From assembly GCA_905221605.1 (NCBI GenBank), contig CAJNDS010000857.1, positions 837,817 to 874,816 on the forward strand: 37,000 nucleotides of DNA, given 5' to 3'. The notes beneath the pieces were generated by a model. It saw nothing but the letters and a program-made list of their open reading frames with translations. It was not told the origin of the DNA and made no database searches. The position numbers and the translations under genes are program-made. Of this stretch, positions 1 to 10,660 are shown piece by piece. Source of the stretch: Symbiodinium natans. Lineage: Eukaryota > Sar > Dinophyceae > Suessiales > Symbiodiniaceae. How positions within the stretch are numbered: the stretch's first letter is position 1; each line of letters opens with the position of its first letter.

Positions 1-655
1 TCCTGGGTTTGGCATGGAAGGGAATCATTGTGGGCACTTTGAGAACAGTTTCCGTTCAAGGAGCACTGGGTTGAATGGAGAAGCCCAAGGGCTCTACAGA
101 CGCCTTCATAGGGTTTTGGACCCTCAACCCTAAACTAACCCTATGACGTGATCATCAGTGCTTCGGGTTGTCGGGGGGGGTCACATCGGGCAGTCGCAAT
201 GCAGTAGCGAGAGCGGGAACGTAAAGACCTCTTTAATAAGGCAGCTTCTGCAAAATGGGCTCAATGACCATGTCAGGTAGTATTCAATGTGGAGTAAAAG
301 GTCCTTGTTCATCTGCTCAGGTCATCACTCTGTGCACCCGCATGTGTTGCGTGCTTTTTCGGCTGGAACACAGAGCTTTTGTTTCTGCCGATTGTGTTTC
401 GAGCCGCATTTCACCATTCAACGTGCAACATGAGAAAGCTGTACGTTGTATCATGGTGGTCTTAGAGTGTTCTACATGTGTTTGCAAAGCAATTCTGCCC
501 AGTCACTACGATCAGCAAGTGACTTCAACACGATCCTAAAATTTCAGTGTCCGCTTTTGGCCCCATCATGTCGAGGCAGGGCATTGCTGCTGTTCCATGT
601 TCTATCTCAGTCTGACTTTTTCATATTCTCTTGCTCTCATGCTCTCAGTCTCTTG
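1..655. other. No recognisable gene
   Basis: This stretch has only short open frames in several phases, none with a recognisable motif or a consistent exon pattern. It contains a short run of eight G around 173. It is probably intergenic or intronic DNA leading into the octamer satellite. Confidence 0.4.
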
Positions 656-656
656 T

Positions 657-1010
657 TCCCTCATTCTCTCATTCTCTCATTCTCTCATTCTCTCATTCTC
701 TCATTCTCTCATTCTCTCATTCTCTCATTCTCTCATTCTCTCATTCTCTCATTCTCTCATTCTCTCATTCTCTCATTCTCTCATTCTCTCATTCTCTCAT
801 TCTCTCTTTCTCTGATTCTCCCATTCTCTCATTCGCTCATTCTCTCATTCTCTGATTCTCGCATTCTCTCATTCTCTCCTTTTCTCAGTCTCTCTATCTC
901 GCTTTCTCTCTTTTTCTCTATTTGGCTTTCTTTCATTTTCTCTCATTATCTCTTTATCTGTTTCTCTCTTTCTCTGTTTCTTTCTTTCTCATTGTCTCAG
1001 AATCTTTTCG
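657..1010. repeat. Octamer satellite (TCATTCTC)n with degenerate tail
   Basis: From about 657 to 800 the octamer TCATTCTC is repeated almost perfectly. After that the units decay (CATTCGCT, GATTCTCC) into a general C/T-rich tract that runs to about 1010 and then into a short (CT)n. The + strand is almost entirely pyrimidine. An 8-nt unit is not a multiple of three, so all three frames stay open as Ser/Phe/Leu/His/Ile repeats; these are not genes. Confidence 0.95.
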
Positions 1011-1131
1011 CTCTCTCTCTCTCTCTCGCTTTTTTTCCAAGCTGGCACCCACACCACATGCTCTCACTACACTCTCTCTCTCGCTCTTTCTCTTTGTGTG
1101 TGTGTGTGTGTTTCCTCTCATTCACTAGCTT

Positions 1132-1204
1132 TCGCTCATTCGCTCATTCGCTCATTCGCTCATTCGCCCACTCGCTCATTCGCTCATTCGCTCATTCGCT
1201 CACT
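1132..1204. repeat. Second octamer array (TCGCTCAT)n
   Basis: About nine units of TCGCTCAT, with one CACTCGCC variant, lie about 120 bp after the first array. The unit differs from the first by C-to-G changes (CTCATTCG against CTCATTCT), so the two arrays probably share an origin and were homogenised separately. A short (TG)n lies just before it near 1097. Confidence 0.9.
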
Positions 1205-1813
1205 CTCTGCGGGGTTTCTGGTCAGGTGACGGGAGCACTCATGTCATCGGACACCCATCTTTTGCAGGCTGGTGTCCACCCTTCGATGCTTGCCTAGTTT
1301 GCTTTTAAGGTCAAGTTCCATGCCAGGCTTGTGGGAAGCGCTGCGGTGTTGCGGGCACTGCCACGAAGATCTTGTATGTCGACCTGGTCAACCTGCAGTT
1401 CCAGGAGCAAAGATCACCAAAGATGACCAGAAGTTCACCAAAAGTTGCGTCAGTTCTTTTGTGTTAGGTCGCCTTGTCGCCTTGTCGTCTTGCCACCGGC
1501 TCAAGCTGTTTAGCTCTCGCACCAGGAAGAAGTGGAAGATGATGCTCTGGAAGATGCCGGAGCTTCACCTTCAGCTTCCGCAGCAGGCTGTTCTTGTCGA
1601 TGTGTTTTGGGATGTGTTGTTTTTTTGGAATCCCTACATCTATTCAGGACCGAAGTTTGGTGCTTCCAGGAAGGCATACGTCTGTGTTGGGCAGCTGCGT
1701 CCCCAGCCAGAGTGTTCAGTCGACGGTCGCAGCCCATAAGGCCATAAGGCCATAGGGCCAAGAAACGAAACCGTACTTGCTCGAGGTCATGCATCTACCT
1801 GCTTCGATCGAGC

Positions 1814-3110
1814 ATGCAGACGACCAAGACTGCATATGATCTTTTCGACACGGCAGAGCAGTGCGCAAAGGGCAACGAAGATCCGAGGTCCCACCGCTTG
1901 AAAGCCTTCAATGGTCAATTGGATTACGTCTGGCTGGAGAAGGTTGTGCAAGACACGAGCAGCAGGTGGGGCGGGGGGGAAACAAGAACTTAAGGCTCCT
2001 CAAGTGAACGAGGAAGTGCAGCTTGCTTGAGCGCAGCTTGTTGTTTGCTGGAGAACCCGGTTCCTCGTGGCCTTGAACGATAAGCGGCCCAAGGCTTCTC
2101 TTTGTTGTGTCTTTGTGTCTCTTTTCTGCTCAGCAGAAAAAACCCTTTCTCTCTCTTCTCTTCCTCTCTTCCTCTCTTCTTCTCTTCTTCTCTTCTTTTT
2201 GTGTTGGAGTGGAGGGTAGCTGGGCTCGCTCTCGGCAGGGCTCTCCGTCTCAGTTCATCATCGACACGGAGAACCGGGATGCCTTGTTGACCATGATATG
2301 CACGAACTACGTTTCCGCCAAGCGCCCGAGTGTATTGAGTAGCTCTGAGAAGCTCTGAATAGCTCTGAGAGCCATTTCGAAAGCCTTACCTACTGCTCTC
2401 TGAGGATTGCCTGCAAGAGTTGGGGAACTTGGAGTCCTTGGCCACCTTCCAGCACAGCCTGCAAACCAGCCCTGCGCCCAGCCGTGCTGGGCTCAGGGAC
2501 ACACACACACATCTCCATCTCCCTCTCTCTATTATTGTTATTATTATTATTACTACGTTTTTCCTCCCGCTCTCCCTCACTCACTCTCTCTCTCTCTCTT
2601 CCCCTCTCTTCCGCTCTCTTTCTGTCAGTGAATCATAGCACTCTCTCAGTTCGAAGTCTTTTCTCTCCAAGGAGTTGCCCCTCCAAAGGGCTTCAAGTCG
2701 GCGGAGTTTCGTGGTTACGCCTTCTTCATCAGGCTTCCTTTTGTTTGGAGCGGTGGCGTTGTTACTTGTGTTTTTTCCTCCATCTCTGCTTTGAGGCAAA
2801 GCTTCCAAGAGGTTCCGAGTGCAATTTCCAAAGTCGCCCGGCAAATACTGCGGCTCTTGGTGCCGTCGGGTTCCGTGTTGTTGCAGTCAGAGAGCATTGA
2901 GAGCATTTGCTGAGTTTGATTTTGCGCCCAAGGTTTCTACTGGGCATTTCAGCACCTCCATGGGGGAGTTGAACTTGGGAGACAGGCTTGGGCCACTTGG
3001 GGGCTCTCAGGAGAGAAGCTTACCCCCACTTTGGGCAGTTGACGATGGGCTTCTTTCGCCGGTTTCGCGCTGATACAGAGCATTCTCGTATCTTCTCTTC
3101 GCACTGTTGC
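1814..3110 (+). CDS. SAC3/GANP-domain protein (TREX-2 mRNA-export type), partial exon set
   Basis: Several short exons join into a protein resembling the SAC3/GANP domain of human MCM3AP and yeast Sac3, scaffolds of the TREX-2 complex in mRNA export. Exons seen: about 1814-1965 (contains LDYVWLEKVVQD), about 2220-2330 (FIIDTENRDALLTM), about 2405-2497 (DCLQELGNLESL), 2689-2732 (KSAEFRGYAFFI), 2796-2840 (QEVPSAISKVAR), 2887-2932 (RALRAFAEFDF) and 3039 to about 3100 (GFFRRFRAD). The order CLQ, then EFxGY, then hydrophobic helix, then AxxAFAxxxFxxFFR matches the family order. Introns 2733-2795 and 2841-2886 start with GC and end with AG, and their phases agree. Ends of the first three exons are approximate. 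Neither the start exon nor the C-terminal part of the domain was found, so the gene is incomplete here or further exons are too diverged to see. LENG8/THP3-like relatives are an alternative. Confidence 0.6.
2498..2688 (+). repeat. Intronic microsatellites (CA, TTA, CT)
   Basis: Between two SAC3-type exons lie a short (CA)n near 2501, a (TTA)n/(ATT)n tract near 2530-2553 and a CT-rich tract near 2580-2620. All are inside a probable intron that starts with GA or a nearby GC and ends at AG 2687-2688. Open frames that cross this tract on both strands are shadows. Confidence 0.7.
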
Positions 3111-3200
3111 CCCCCAGATCCCGGTTGGGAAGTTTCCTTTTGCAGGTCGTGGGGATGGTCACGGCAAGCAGGCCAGGGTGCCACAAGCTGTGGCTAGGTT

Positions 3201-3236
3201 ACAGTCATCCACAGTCATCCACAGTCATCCACAGTC
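3201..3236. repeat. Decamer tandem repeat (CAGTCATCCA)x3.5
   Basis: Three and a half near-perfect copies of a 10-nt unit. Copy identity is high, so it is a recent expansion. No function is suggested. Confidence 0.9.
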
Positions 3237-4150
3237 CATTCTGAGGCAATGTTGAGCTCTTCGTGAATGTGGTTGACCCGCGCGGGCCCTCAATCATGTG
3301 CCACGGGTCCCATGATAGGTCCCATCTGTACACCATCATGAGTCTCATGTGTTGAGGATCCCATTGTCCGAATTGATCCGCCTCGGCCGCGAGCATGTGC
3401 GCTGGGTGGCAATGGAATGCAAGGCCTCCTTGCTGAAGTGCCGCTCCAAGACATGAGCATATGCTGTCGACACTCAAAAGGCCGTGATCCCAGTAGCTCC
3501 TAGCTGCTAGGTCTTGGGACTCTGTGGTTCTGCAGAACCGTCCCTACACCAAGAAGATGTCAGGATCTCAAAGCCTCAGGGCATCTTGAGGCATCCTGTT
3601 AATTTTCTGATTCACTTGAGATGCTGAGGAACCTTGCAAATGCTGGGAGCTTAAGGCTTATAAGCGACTTCGGATGAGTTCTCGGCAATTCCCACATCTC
3701 CAACACATCTGCCACAGAATTTTCTGAGAAGTGCACAAAGAGTAGAGGACATTTCAGCATGGAGCTGTTGGCAGCTCGCAGTCCAGGACCGAACTCTGCG
3801 CTTATGCTTCTCGACTTCTCTCTTGAGATTCCTTGCTGAGACTCCTTGCGTATGTCCATCGTAGTCCATACGCTGCCGCTCCTTACCTGAAGGACAAAGA
3901 GGACAGTTGGGCCATCATTGTGCTGAGGCCGTACTGGGATGGAGACGATTTCGTGTTTCAGCTGCTTAAATCTTAGCCGTGTGGCTGCAAAGTTAAAACG
4001 GTTAGTCAGCCAAGTGAACATTTTGAAGCAACAACCCCCTGTTGAACGAGTGACACGCAGGGCGCGTGAGCACAAGCCCAGCCACCAACCAACAGCAGGT
4101 ACCAATGCGATGGGCCAACACAGCCTAGTGCCACTGCAACGCTAATGTTC
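3237..4150. other. Intergenic stretch before the TFIIH gene, no gene recognised
   Basis: Short open frames occur on both strands, the longest on the minus strand (3599-4105), but none shows a family motif. It may hold undetected terminal exons of the SAC3-type gene. An AG at 4151-4152 in the context TTCAG/GCTTCC lies 27 nt before the next start codon and could accept a trans-spliced leader. Confidence 0.35.
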
Positions 4151-4179
4151 AGGCTTCCCGAGGGCTTCTGCCGCGTGCG

Positions 4180-5988
4180 ATGAGTGTGCTCAGTTCGAAG
4201 GGCACTCATACTGATACGTCGACTGCTGCGCTGAATGCTGCGCTGAGCTCCCTAAGCCACTCGGGCCACAGATTGTTGGAGTACGTGTCTGAGCTCAGCA
4301 AGGCGGAGGTGGACACTTTGTACGCCGATGCTGCTTGTGCGCGAGTCATCTTCAGGGAAGCTGTGCCCCCGGTTGCGCAGCAGCTGATCATGAGGCTTGT
4401 GTTCGGAGGCGCGCGGCCCTTCCAGGAATCTGTCCTGAAGCGCTGGTGCGCTGCTGTGTCCTTGCCGCACACGGCTTACCTGAGCATCTTGCAGCAACTT
4501 CAGATCCTGGTGCCACAGAAAGCTGTCCAGAAGCCGGGACAGCCAGGTCCTGGACAGCTCCTGATGCTCCATAAAAGCTTTCAGAGTAGCCTCGCTGCCT
4601 TCTTGCAAGGAGAAGCCTGGCCTCACGGGCCTCACGGGCCTCACCATTCGGGTGAGGCCGAGGCTCCGCCCGGTGACGTGCTGATGCAGCATGCGGTCTC
4701 GTCGTGGGACGCTTTCTTGCAGCAACTGTTGGAGCCAGGCCTCCAGTCAGATCTAGCAGATCTCACATCCAAGCTGAATTTCAAGGATGAATCTGGGCTG
4801 ACGGCGGCTGGCTTCGAATTTGTCCTGGACGAGCGCCAGCAGCAGCTGTGGTGCCTAGTGATCTCATATCTGAAGGCAGTTCGAGAAAACCAGAGCCCTC
4901 TAGGCCTGTTGCGCACCATTCTTGCCATGGGTGAGCTGGGCATTGGCAAGTGCCTTACGGGTGCGGAAGCGTTGGAGCAGCAGTTCCTTCGGTTCCTGGC
5001 AGAGCTCGGAGTCCTATATGAAGAGAGGGAGCACGCTGAGCACACTGAGAAAGCCCGCTTCTGGACCACGCCCGGTGCGCTGGCCTTGTTCCGAAGGGAC
5101 ATGAGCCAGAAACTGTCCCGGAGCATCGGTGGTGGTGCGGGCGAAGCGAGCGAAGAGCAAGGGCTCATTGTCGAGAGCAACTTCAAGGTTTATGGGTACA
5201 CCTCGAGCCCACTCCATGCCTTGCTTCTCGGACACTTCTGTGAGATCTTGGTGCGTTTACCGAATCTTGTGGTGGGTCAGCTAACTGCGGAGTCTGTTCT
5301 CAAGGCGATGAGCCACGGCATCCGGGCAGCGCACATGCTCCGATACCTGGAGGCTGCCGCCCACCCACGTCAGCGGGCTCGGGAGGGCGAGGGCAGTTCC
5401 GTGCCCTCCAACGTGCGTGGCCAGCTCGAGGCTCGAAGAAAAGCCCCCTGCTGGGCTCGCTCGCTCCCTCTGCCTTTGTTTGTTTGTTTTTTTTTTTCAG
5501 GGCTGTCTTCTTTCTCGTCTTGCGCTCTTCATTCCTCTCCGTCTCGTGACATCTCCACACCTCTGCGCGCATCTTCGTGTGTCTCCGCTCGGAGGTCTGG
5601 GAGTCCAGTCGCTCTCGGGCAGCATTCTCCCCAGCGGTTCTCTTCGAGTGGCAGCCTGCAGACTCCGATGACACCTTCGATGCCGCAAAGCAGCTGGCCC
5701 AGGCTGCAGGAGCGGCGATCGCAGAGTTGCTGACCAATTCTGTAGGAGCTAAGACAGGGTTGTCCCAACCAAGCACCCTTGCGCACCCGAGGAGGTCTGC
5801 TTTGGTCCCGAGACAGGGACGCCGATCGAGCGCCGTTGATGGTGGTTCGGCCAGACGCTGCCACACAGGTTCGGGAGCTGCTCGGACTTGCACCCCCAAA
5901 GCCGGCAAAGCCGGCCAGACCGGCAGCGTTTGCGCATTCACTGAACTCATTGAACCCGAAGCGACTCAAACTGGAGCACGACCTGTGA
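4180..5988 (+). CDS. TFB2: TFIIH core subunit p52 / Tfb2 (GTF2H4 homolog), three exons
   Basis: This encodes the p52/Tfb2 subunit of transcription factor IIH, which anchors and stimulates the XPB helicase in promoter opening and nucleotide excision repair. Exons are 4180-5430, 5595-5709 and 5795-5988, giving 519 residues (human p52 is 462, yeast Tfb2 513). Visible matches to human p52 include LLEYVSELSKAEVDTLY near residue 30, DERQQQLWCLVISYL near 216, VESNFKVYGYT near 330, LPNLVVGQLTAESV near 360, and the C-terminal Tfb5-binding part in exons 2 and 3 (VWESSRSRAAFSPAVLFEW; PLMVV). The first intron starts GC, the second GA; both end in AG and both phases fit. The tail adds PKPAKPARPAA and a basic PKRLKLE that could be a nuclear signal. 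The ATG at 4180 is chosen because the conserved N-terminal helix follows closely. Confidence 0.93.
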
Positions 5989-6960
5989 AGCAGCGAATCC
6001 AGCTTCCGCCAATGCACTGTCCTACCCTACCAGAAGCCACGCTTCACATCGTCCCTTTCCTGATGTCCATGAAGTCGTGCAGAATCTGATCTTGCGGATC
6101 TACGGCAATTCGGGTCCATCGGTGGAAGTATCACACTGAGCTGTGGAGCTGCTCTCCAAGCATGTTGAGAACACGGAGAACACGTTGTAGCAGCCTGTAG
6201 CAGCAAAAGAAGCAGCAGAGGGCAGCGGTGCTCTGGCAGACCAAAATTCTCGGGACCACACAAGATGCATTCAGAATATTCCGAGAGGCGTCTTTGGGGT
6301 CTGAGTCTGGCTTCCGAGGCGACAGTATGTGGCACCGATGATGGACACGGTGCAGGAGCCGAGAGAAACATGAGAGACACATGAGAGAAACATGAGGGAC
6401 GCATGAGACAGACATCGACAGAAAGATGCTTTGCAGAAGTCCCTGAGCAAAAGGGACCAATGTGACTCCCTGAGAAGCTCGCCTGGTGAGGATTTCGTGC
6501 TGGCTTTGAGATGCCCGAGCTCTGTTAGTCCACAGACGGTCCAGGCACGGTTGCAGCACGTTTGCAGCACATTTTGCACCACGTTTGCACCTTGAGTTGG
6601 CTGCAACATGTACCTGCTTGCGGGGGTTGATTTCTTGGAGGAAGGAGAGGTGTCTGACAGACTACAAGCGCTCCGAACCCGTGCACGCCACATCAGGCCT
6701 CAAGTACACTTCGCACGGCTCAGCACAAGCGGCCTTTGACAGGACCAAGCTTCTGATGGGATCTTCGGAGGAATCTCGGGTAAACGAGGGAGAAGACTGC
6801 GTACCAGACGATGCGTAGCCAGTTCATCTCTGCAAAGCAGGACTTTTATTACTGTAGGCAGGCACCAAATACGGCGAAGCTTCAACTTTAGCATTCGCAC
6901 CTGCTTCTGGTTCGGGTTAGGGCCGCCAAAGGGCAGGAGCTCCTGAAACGCTTGGAGATG
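5989..6960. other. Intergenic stretch, no gene recognised
   Basis: After the TFIIH stop codon there are only short, mutually overlapping frames. Around 6360-6420 the sequence is a loose repeat of GAGAAACATGAGAGACACAT type units. No conserved motif was found on either strand. A short + strand frame at 6690-6815 has ordinary amino-acid composition but no recognisable relation. Confidence 0.35.
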
Positions 6961-6963
6961 CAT

Positions 6964-7216
6964 CATTGTAAACGCTTGCGCCCGCCTCGGCAGTCGGGCC
7001 CGCCCACAGGAAAGGACCGCCAAGAGCCGCCGACAGGCGGGACCCCTACGGCATCGGGTTGCAGCTCCTCCAAGCGAGGGGGGGGGTCCCACAGGGTTGG
7101 GGGGGTGGGGGTGCGTCACAAAGTTTGGCACGGAGGGAAGGGTTGGGTTAGGGGGAAGGAGACCGGATCCGTGTCTGCTTGTTCCAAACGCTTCTCGGCA
7201 GGAAGCTGAGGCGAAT
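6964..7216 (+). mobile_element. Dispersed repeat family, copy 1
   Basis: The head TTGTAAACGCTTGCGC then CGCCTCGGCAG lies at 6967-6994. The tail GGGGGAAGGAGACCGGATCC then GTCTGCTTGTTCC and CTCGGCAGGAAGCTGAGGCGAA lies at about 7151-7216. The middle holds G-rich runs. The tail can fold as a hairpin (CTCGGC, loop AGGAA, GCTGAG with one G-U pair). The same head and tail recur near 13.9, 25.2 and 30.4 kb. No open reading frame of its own is convincing, so it is non-autonomous if mobile. A SINE or a degenerate MITE are the main options. Confidence 0.7.
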
Positions 7217-8570
7217 TTTAGTGCTGCAAGTGCCCATGCCCAGGGGCAACTCATGGATGAAGTGGCCATCATTGCCGATAGTTTCAGCCCGAGCCCGCAT
7301 CCCAATCTCAATGCTGACGTCGTCCAGGCGGGAGCTGTAAGGGATTGAATGTTCTTGGCCTAAGAGGTTTGAGACATTGAGAAGCACGGAAGGCAAAGCT
7401 GGATGCCCTGCTCTACGACTCCGAGGCGTATGCCTGGCTCCACGACCGGCATGGGGCCCAGATGGGCCAAGCAGCCAGCTCGAAAAGCGAAAAGTCACAA
7501 GTGTTGCCGAAAGCATGGTCTTCTCGGACATGCGAAACTGTTGACCGGAGAAGTTGCAATGGCATTGAGAGAGTTTGCCGAGAGAGCGTTGACAGGTTCA
7601 CCTTGCAGCCGCATGGACCAGTTGATGTGGAGAAGCACGCAATGATCTTCGTGAAGGCGAGAAGCTTCCCGAAGCCAGCAGTCAGGAACGGCACGACATG
7701 GATGTGCCACACAGGGTGTGGTGAAGAGTTTGTACAACGAGCACGTTCTCTCTTCAATAGAAGTCTTGGAAGCCACGCCCTCGGGTTCACCTTTGCGAGA
7801 TTCGACGTGCTGCGGCGGTGGCGCAAAGGAAATCGAGAGCCGCGCGGACGAGATTTGCACCCTCGCCGAAGCTGCGCTCTCGCCTCGTTTCCATGTGTCC
7901 GATAGGACCTTTTGTCAGAGAGCCTTGTGCCAGGACCTCGAGCCTCTGACCGTGGCGCTGAAGCTACTGAGTCATCCAGGGCAGGGCCTTCCCAGGAGCG
8001 CGCTTCGCGCGGAGATTTTTTTGGGGTGTGCAGGTTAGGGAGTGCGCTTCTTCTTCCGTGCTCTTCCGGTGCTTTGCTTGCGCGCGGGGCGCGCGCTTCG
8101 CGAAGGACCGCCGCCAGCTTGGCATGCCTGGTGCTGAAGTTCCGAGATTCCGAGATTCCGAGATCTGAGATGGTGTCTGACTTGCCTGCTCTGTAACGTG
8201 TGCTCGGAACCCCGGCCGTTCCGCTCAGCCACTCGGCTCAAGAGGAAGAAAGGGAAAGCGCACAACTTGCAGACCGGAAAGGCAGGGAGCTGTGCGAAGT
8301 GGTGGGAGATGGCTGAGCGCGGAGAATTTCTTGCAGAGTGAGAGACGGGCGGGAGTTTCGGGAGTTTCTGGTGAGTTTCTGTGATGTGAGTTTCTGGGTG
8401 TTTGGCTTCAATTGCGTGAGGCCACAACCGGAGCAATGAGCCTCCCACCGATGCCCGATAATGCCAGCACCTGAGCTTTGCCCAGGTTTCTGAAGCCCGA
8501 AGTTTCGAAGTTTCGAGAAGTTGCGAGAAGTTTCGAGAGGTTTCGAAGTGAGTTTCGAGAAGTTTCGAAG
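7217..8570. other. Region with possible but unassigned exons
   Basis: Several short stretches look protein-like. On the + strand: AKLDALLYDSEAYAWL near 7394-7441, and a frame at 7718-8037 with KEIESRADEICTLAEAALS. On the minus strand: SRLDDVSIEIGMRARAETI near 7280-7340. None matches a family I recognise and the strands conflict, so no gene model is given. Short tandem motifs (GATTCCGA at about 8143-8163) lie near the end. Confidence 0.3.
8480..8570 (+). repeat. Decayed tandem repeat GAAGTTTCGAGA in intron
   Basis: About seven imperfect units related to GAAGTTTCGAGA end exactly at the AG (8569-8570) proposed as the acceptor of the first dehydratase-gene exon. The last unit therefore appears to supply the splice acceptor. 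Confidence 0.7.
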
Positions 8571-9828
8571 GTGCTGAACAGTGGCACTCCGGAGGGGACG
8601 TCCTCGACGCTGTCCATGTCAGAAGATGCATGGGACTTGCTGGGTCTGAGTGCTTCTGATGCCATGAATGACCGAGACTTACACATCAAGAACGGCCAGG
8701 TGTGCCTCTTGACAGGTGGAGATTACATGAATGCCAAGAGGAGGTATGCTTTGGACAATCGTGAAGCCCAAAGGGCACAATGGCGACAGCAAGCGGAGCA
8801 GCGCTTGGCCAAGGCACGGCGCAAACGTAAGTGTAAGTGTGTAAGACTGTCCAAGCGTGTAGGTGTGTAGGTGTGTAAGTGTCTAAGTGTCTAAGTGTGT
8901 AAGTGTCTAAGTGTGTAGGTGTGTGGGTGTGTGGGTGTCAGTGTGTGACAGTGTGTGAGTGTGCATGTGTGTGCATGCGTGCTCTTCCTGATTCTACTGG
9001 ACATTTCACATCTTAAGACCCCTTGGATCTTTCTGCTCCGGAGGTGTTTGCTGCCCTCCCTCTCTCCCGTCAGGCCGAGTCTCGGCGTGGGGGCATTGAG
9101 AAGGCCGCGGCCGAGGGTGGTGTGATGAAGACCCAGAAGTTCACCTGGAGTAAGGATGGAGCCAAGTCCTTCGAATGGCGGAAGATCTATCACGCTCTAG
9201 TGGGCAACGTGGGTCCTGGCGAAGGTGGTTTGCTAGCAGAGGCACTGATCACCCCTACCTCCATGCGGCACCTCGGCATATCTCGGCATGTCCACAGTTG
9301 CACATGTGAGTGTTTCAAGACTTCGTGGTGGCAACAAGCATCTTGGGTATCCCTGTAGCGGTAGTTCACAGGGTCACGAGTTCAGCAGACTTCTCCTTGC
9401 ATTCTGCCAGGCGCCTGACATCTCTGTGAGAGATCTCTTTGTGCATTTGTCCATGGTTTGTCTGCTAAGATCTGCTAAGGATGTATACCGACCATCGAGT
9501 TATGGGCCAGGTGGTGTTGCCTGGAGTGTCGCACGTATCCCTCATGGCTGCAACTGCGTCTCAGGGCTTCCCGAACCCTGGGGGTGGCTTGGGTGATTGG
9601 CACATCAGTGTCAAGGAGGTTCTCTTCGAGCGGCCGTACATTGTCCACTCTGGCGCTGAGCTCATTGCCGCCATAGCCAATGGTGTAGACCCATCGACTG
9701 TTCAGGCCATGGCTGGTGGACTTCCCATTCCCATGACTCCCGTCGGTGTGCCAACCACATACTGCCGTGCCACCAACGTTACCAAGGAGCGTGGCATTGT
9801 GAAGTCTACGCTGGACTGGGCCAAGTAA
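8571..9828 (+). CDS. Polyketide synthase dehydratase (DH) region, partial
   Basis: Three exons are proposed. Exon 8571-8813 encodes a charged linker (SEDAWDLLGLSASDAMND). Exon 9074 to about 9224 starts after a pyrimidine-rich CAG and contains EWRKIYHALVGN, resembling the HPLLG start of a PKS DH domain. Exon 9480-9828 has DHRVMGQVVLP, the HxxxGxxxxP motif carrying the catalytic His of the double hot-dog dehydratase (codon 9493), then helix and strand sequence to LDWAK. The 8814-9073 intron (GC to AG, phase 0) fits. The junction before 9480 is not resolved. No ketosynthase or acyltransferase motif was found nearby. The frame stops at TAA 9826-9828 before the second catalytic Asp of the family. 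Either the gene is broken there, or the GTAAAG at 9825 is a donor and more exons follow. Confidence 0.65.
8827..8975 (+). repeat. Tandem GTAAGTGT-type array inside intron
   Basis: Variants of the octamer GTAAGTGT (GTAGGTGT, CTAAGTGT, GTGGGTGT) repeat for about 150 nt. Many units contain the consensus donor GTAAGT. The array begins 13 nt downstream of the donor chosen for the dehydratase-gene exon. The first GTAAGT (8827) would put the following exon out of frame, so it was not used. Confidence 0.8.
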
Positions 9829-10200
9829 AGAAGCAGAGCGTGAAGTGCACCGATGCCCTGGAGCATCACTGTATGATGGGCTGGTTCTTCCTGTGGCACG
9901 CTGAAAGCGGGCCAGTGATATGCAGACAGTGGCCACACGATCAAAGAAAAGGAGCAATCTTGCAGGGAATGTGCATGTTGCAAGTCGCGCACGACTCTTC
10001 CATGCGGATGCTCCGCCGTGCTGAGGCATACACTCCTGGCAGGCTCGTGTGGCGCACTACTTGGCGCACAGGCTGGATGGCTCGATGTTGGGTCCGTGCC
10101 CCACTCACAAAGTGCTGAACCATGCGGATTGGTGGGGGGGGGGTGGGGGAGGAATGATCTCAAGGCTCGCGGGTGACTCTGACAGATCTCATCCAGGGCG
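9829..10200. other. Downstream of the dehydratase fragment, nothing recognised
   Basis: Open frames exist (for example 9840-10118 +) but show no DH, ketoreductase or carrier-protein motif. A run of G (GGGGGGGGGG then TGGGGGAGG) lies at about 10132-10151. Confidence 0.3.
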
Positions 10201-10239
10201 TGCACGACGGAGGGGTTTCCAAGGCGCATCTGCCCCTTG

Positions 10240-10660
10240 TCTCGGCTCGGCTCGTCTCGGCTCGTCTTCGTCTCGGCTCATTCTTGCTGCCGAAGTTGCG
10301 AAGGAGACCTCTGAAGTCTTTGAAGACATCTTGTCCGAGCCTTTCTTTTTGATCATTCCGAAAGAAGTCTTCAAAAGACTACTCTGTGCAAGCCTCAGGG
10401 CATTCCTACTTCACCTCCGACCAGCTAATCTCCAAGTGCCGTGGGAGCTGAAGGCGTCTGCACACCTTGCACAGCTTGCTTTCTCATTCTGCCTTCGGGT
10501 ATCTTCGGGTTATCTGTGCACACTTTTGAGACGCGCTGCAGAATTAATTGAACTAATTATGCGTTCTGCCAAAGGCCATCAAGAGCCAGTTGACCTCCAC
10601 CGGGCTGTAGCGCAGCCGCAACGTATTTTGCAACGTATAATTGCTGACACCTCAGCATAG
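10240..10660 (+). CDS. Hypothetical open frame, helical
   Basis: A + strand frame continues to a TAG at 10658-10660. From about 10278 it reads as helix-rich protein (LAAEVAKETSEVFEDILSE, VFKRLLCASLRAFLLHL, AAELIELIMRSAKGH). I do not recognise a family. It opens upstream through a GGCTCGTCT repeat (about 10244-10275), so the true start is not visible; an AG-ended intron could lie before 10278. It could be an exon of the dehydratase gene's neighbour or a chance open frame. Confidence 0.3.

Noticed and set aside
657-900. Possible CRISPR-like array
   Set aside because: Units are 8 nt with no spacers; it is a simple satellite.
446-1297. Long + open frame of 283 codons
   Set aside because: It is carried almost wholly by the octamer arrays, which stay open in all frames.
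8827-8832. Consensus GTAAGT as donor of the dehydratase-gene exon
   Set aside because: It leaves phase 1 while both plausible acceptors (9043, 9073) need phase 0; GC at 8814 fits.
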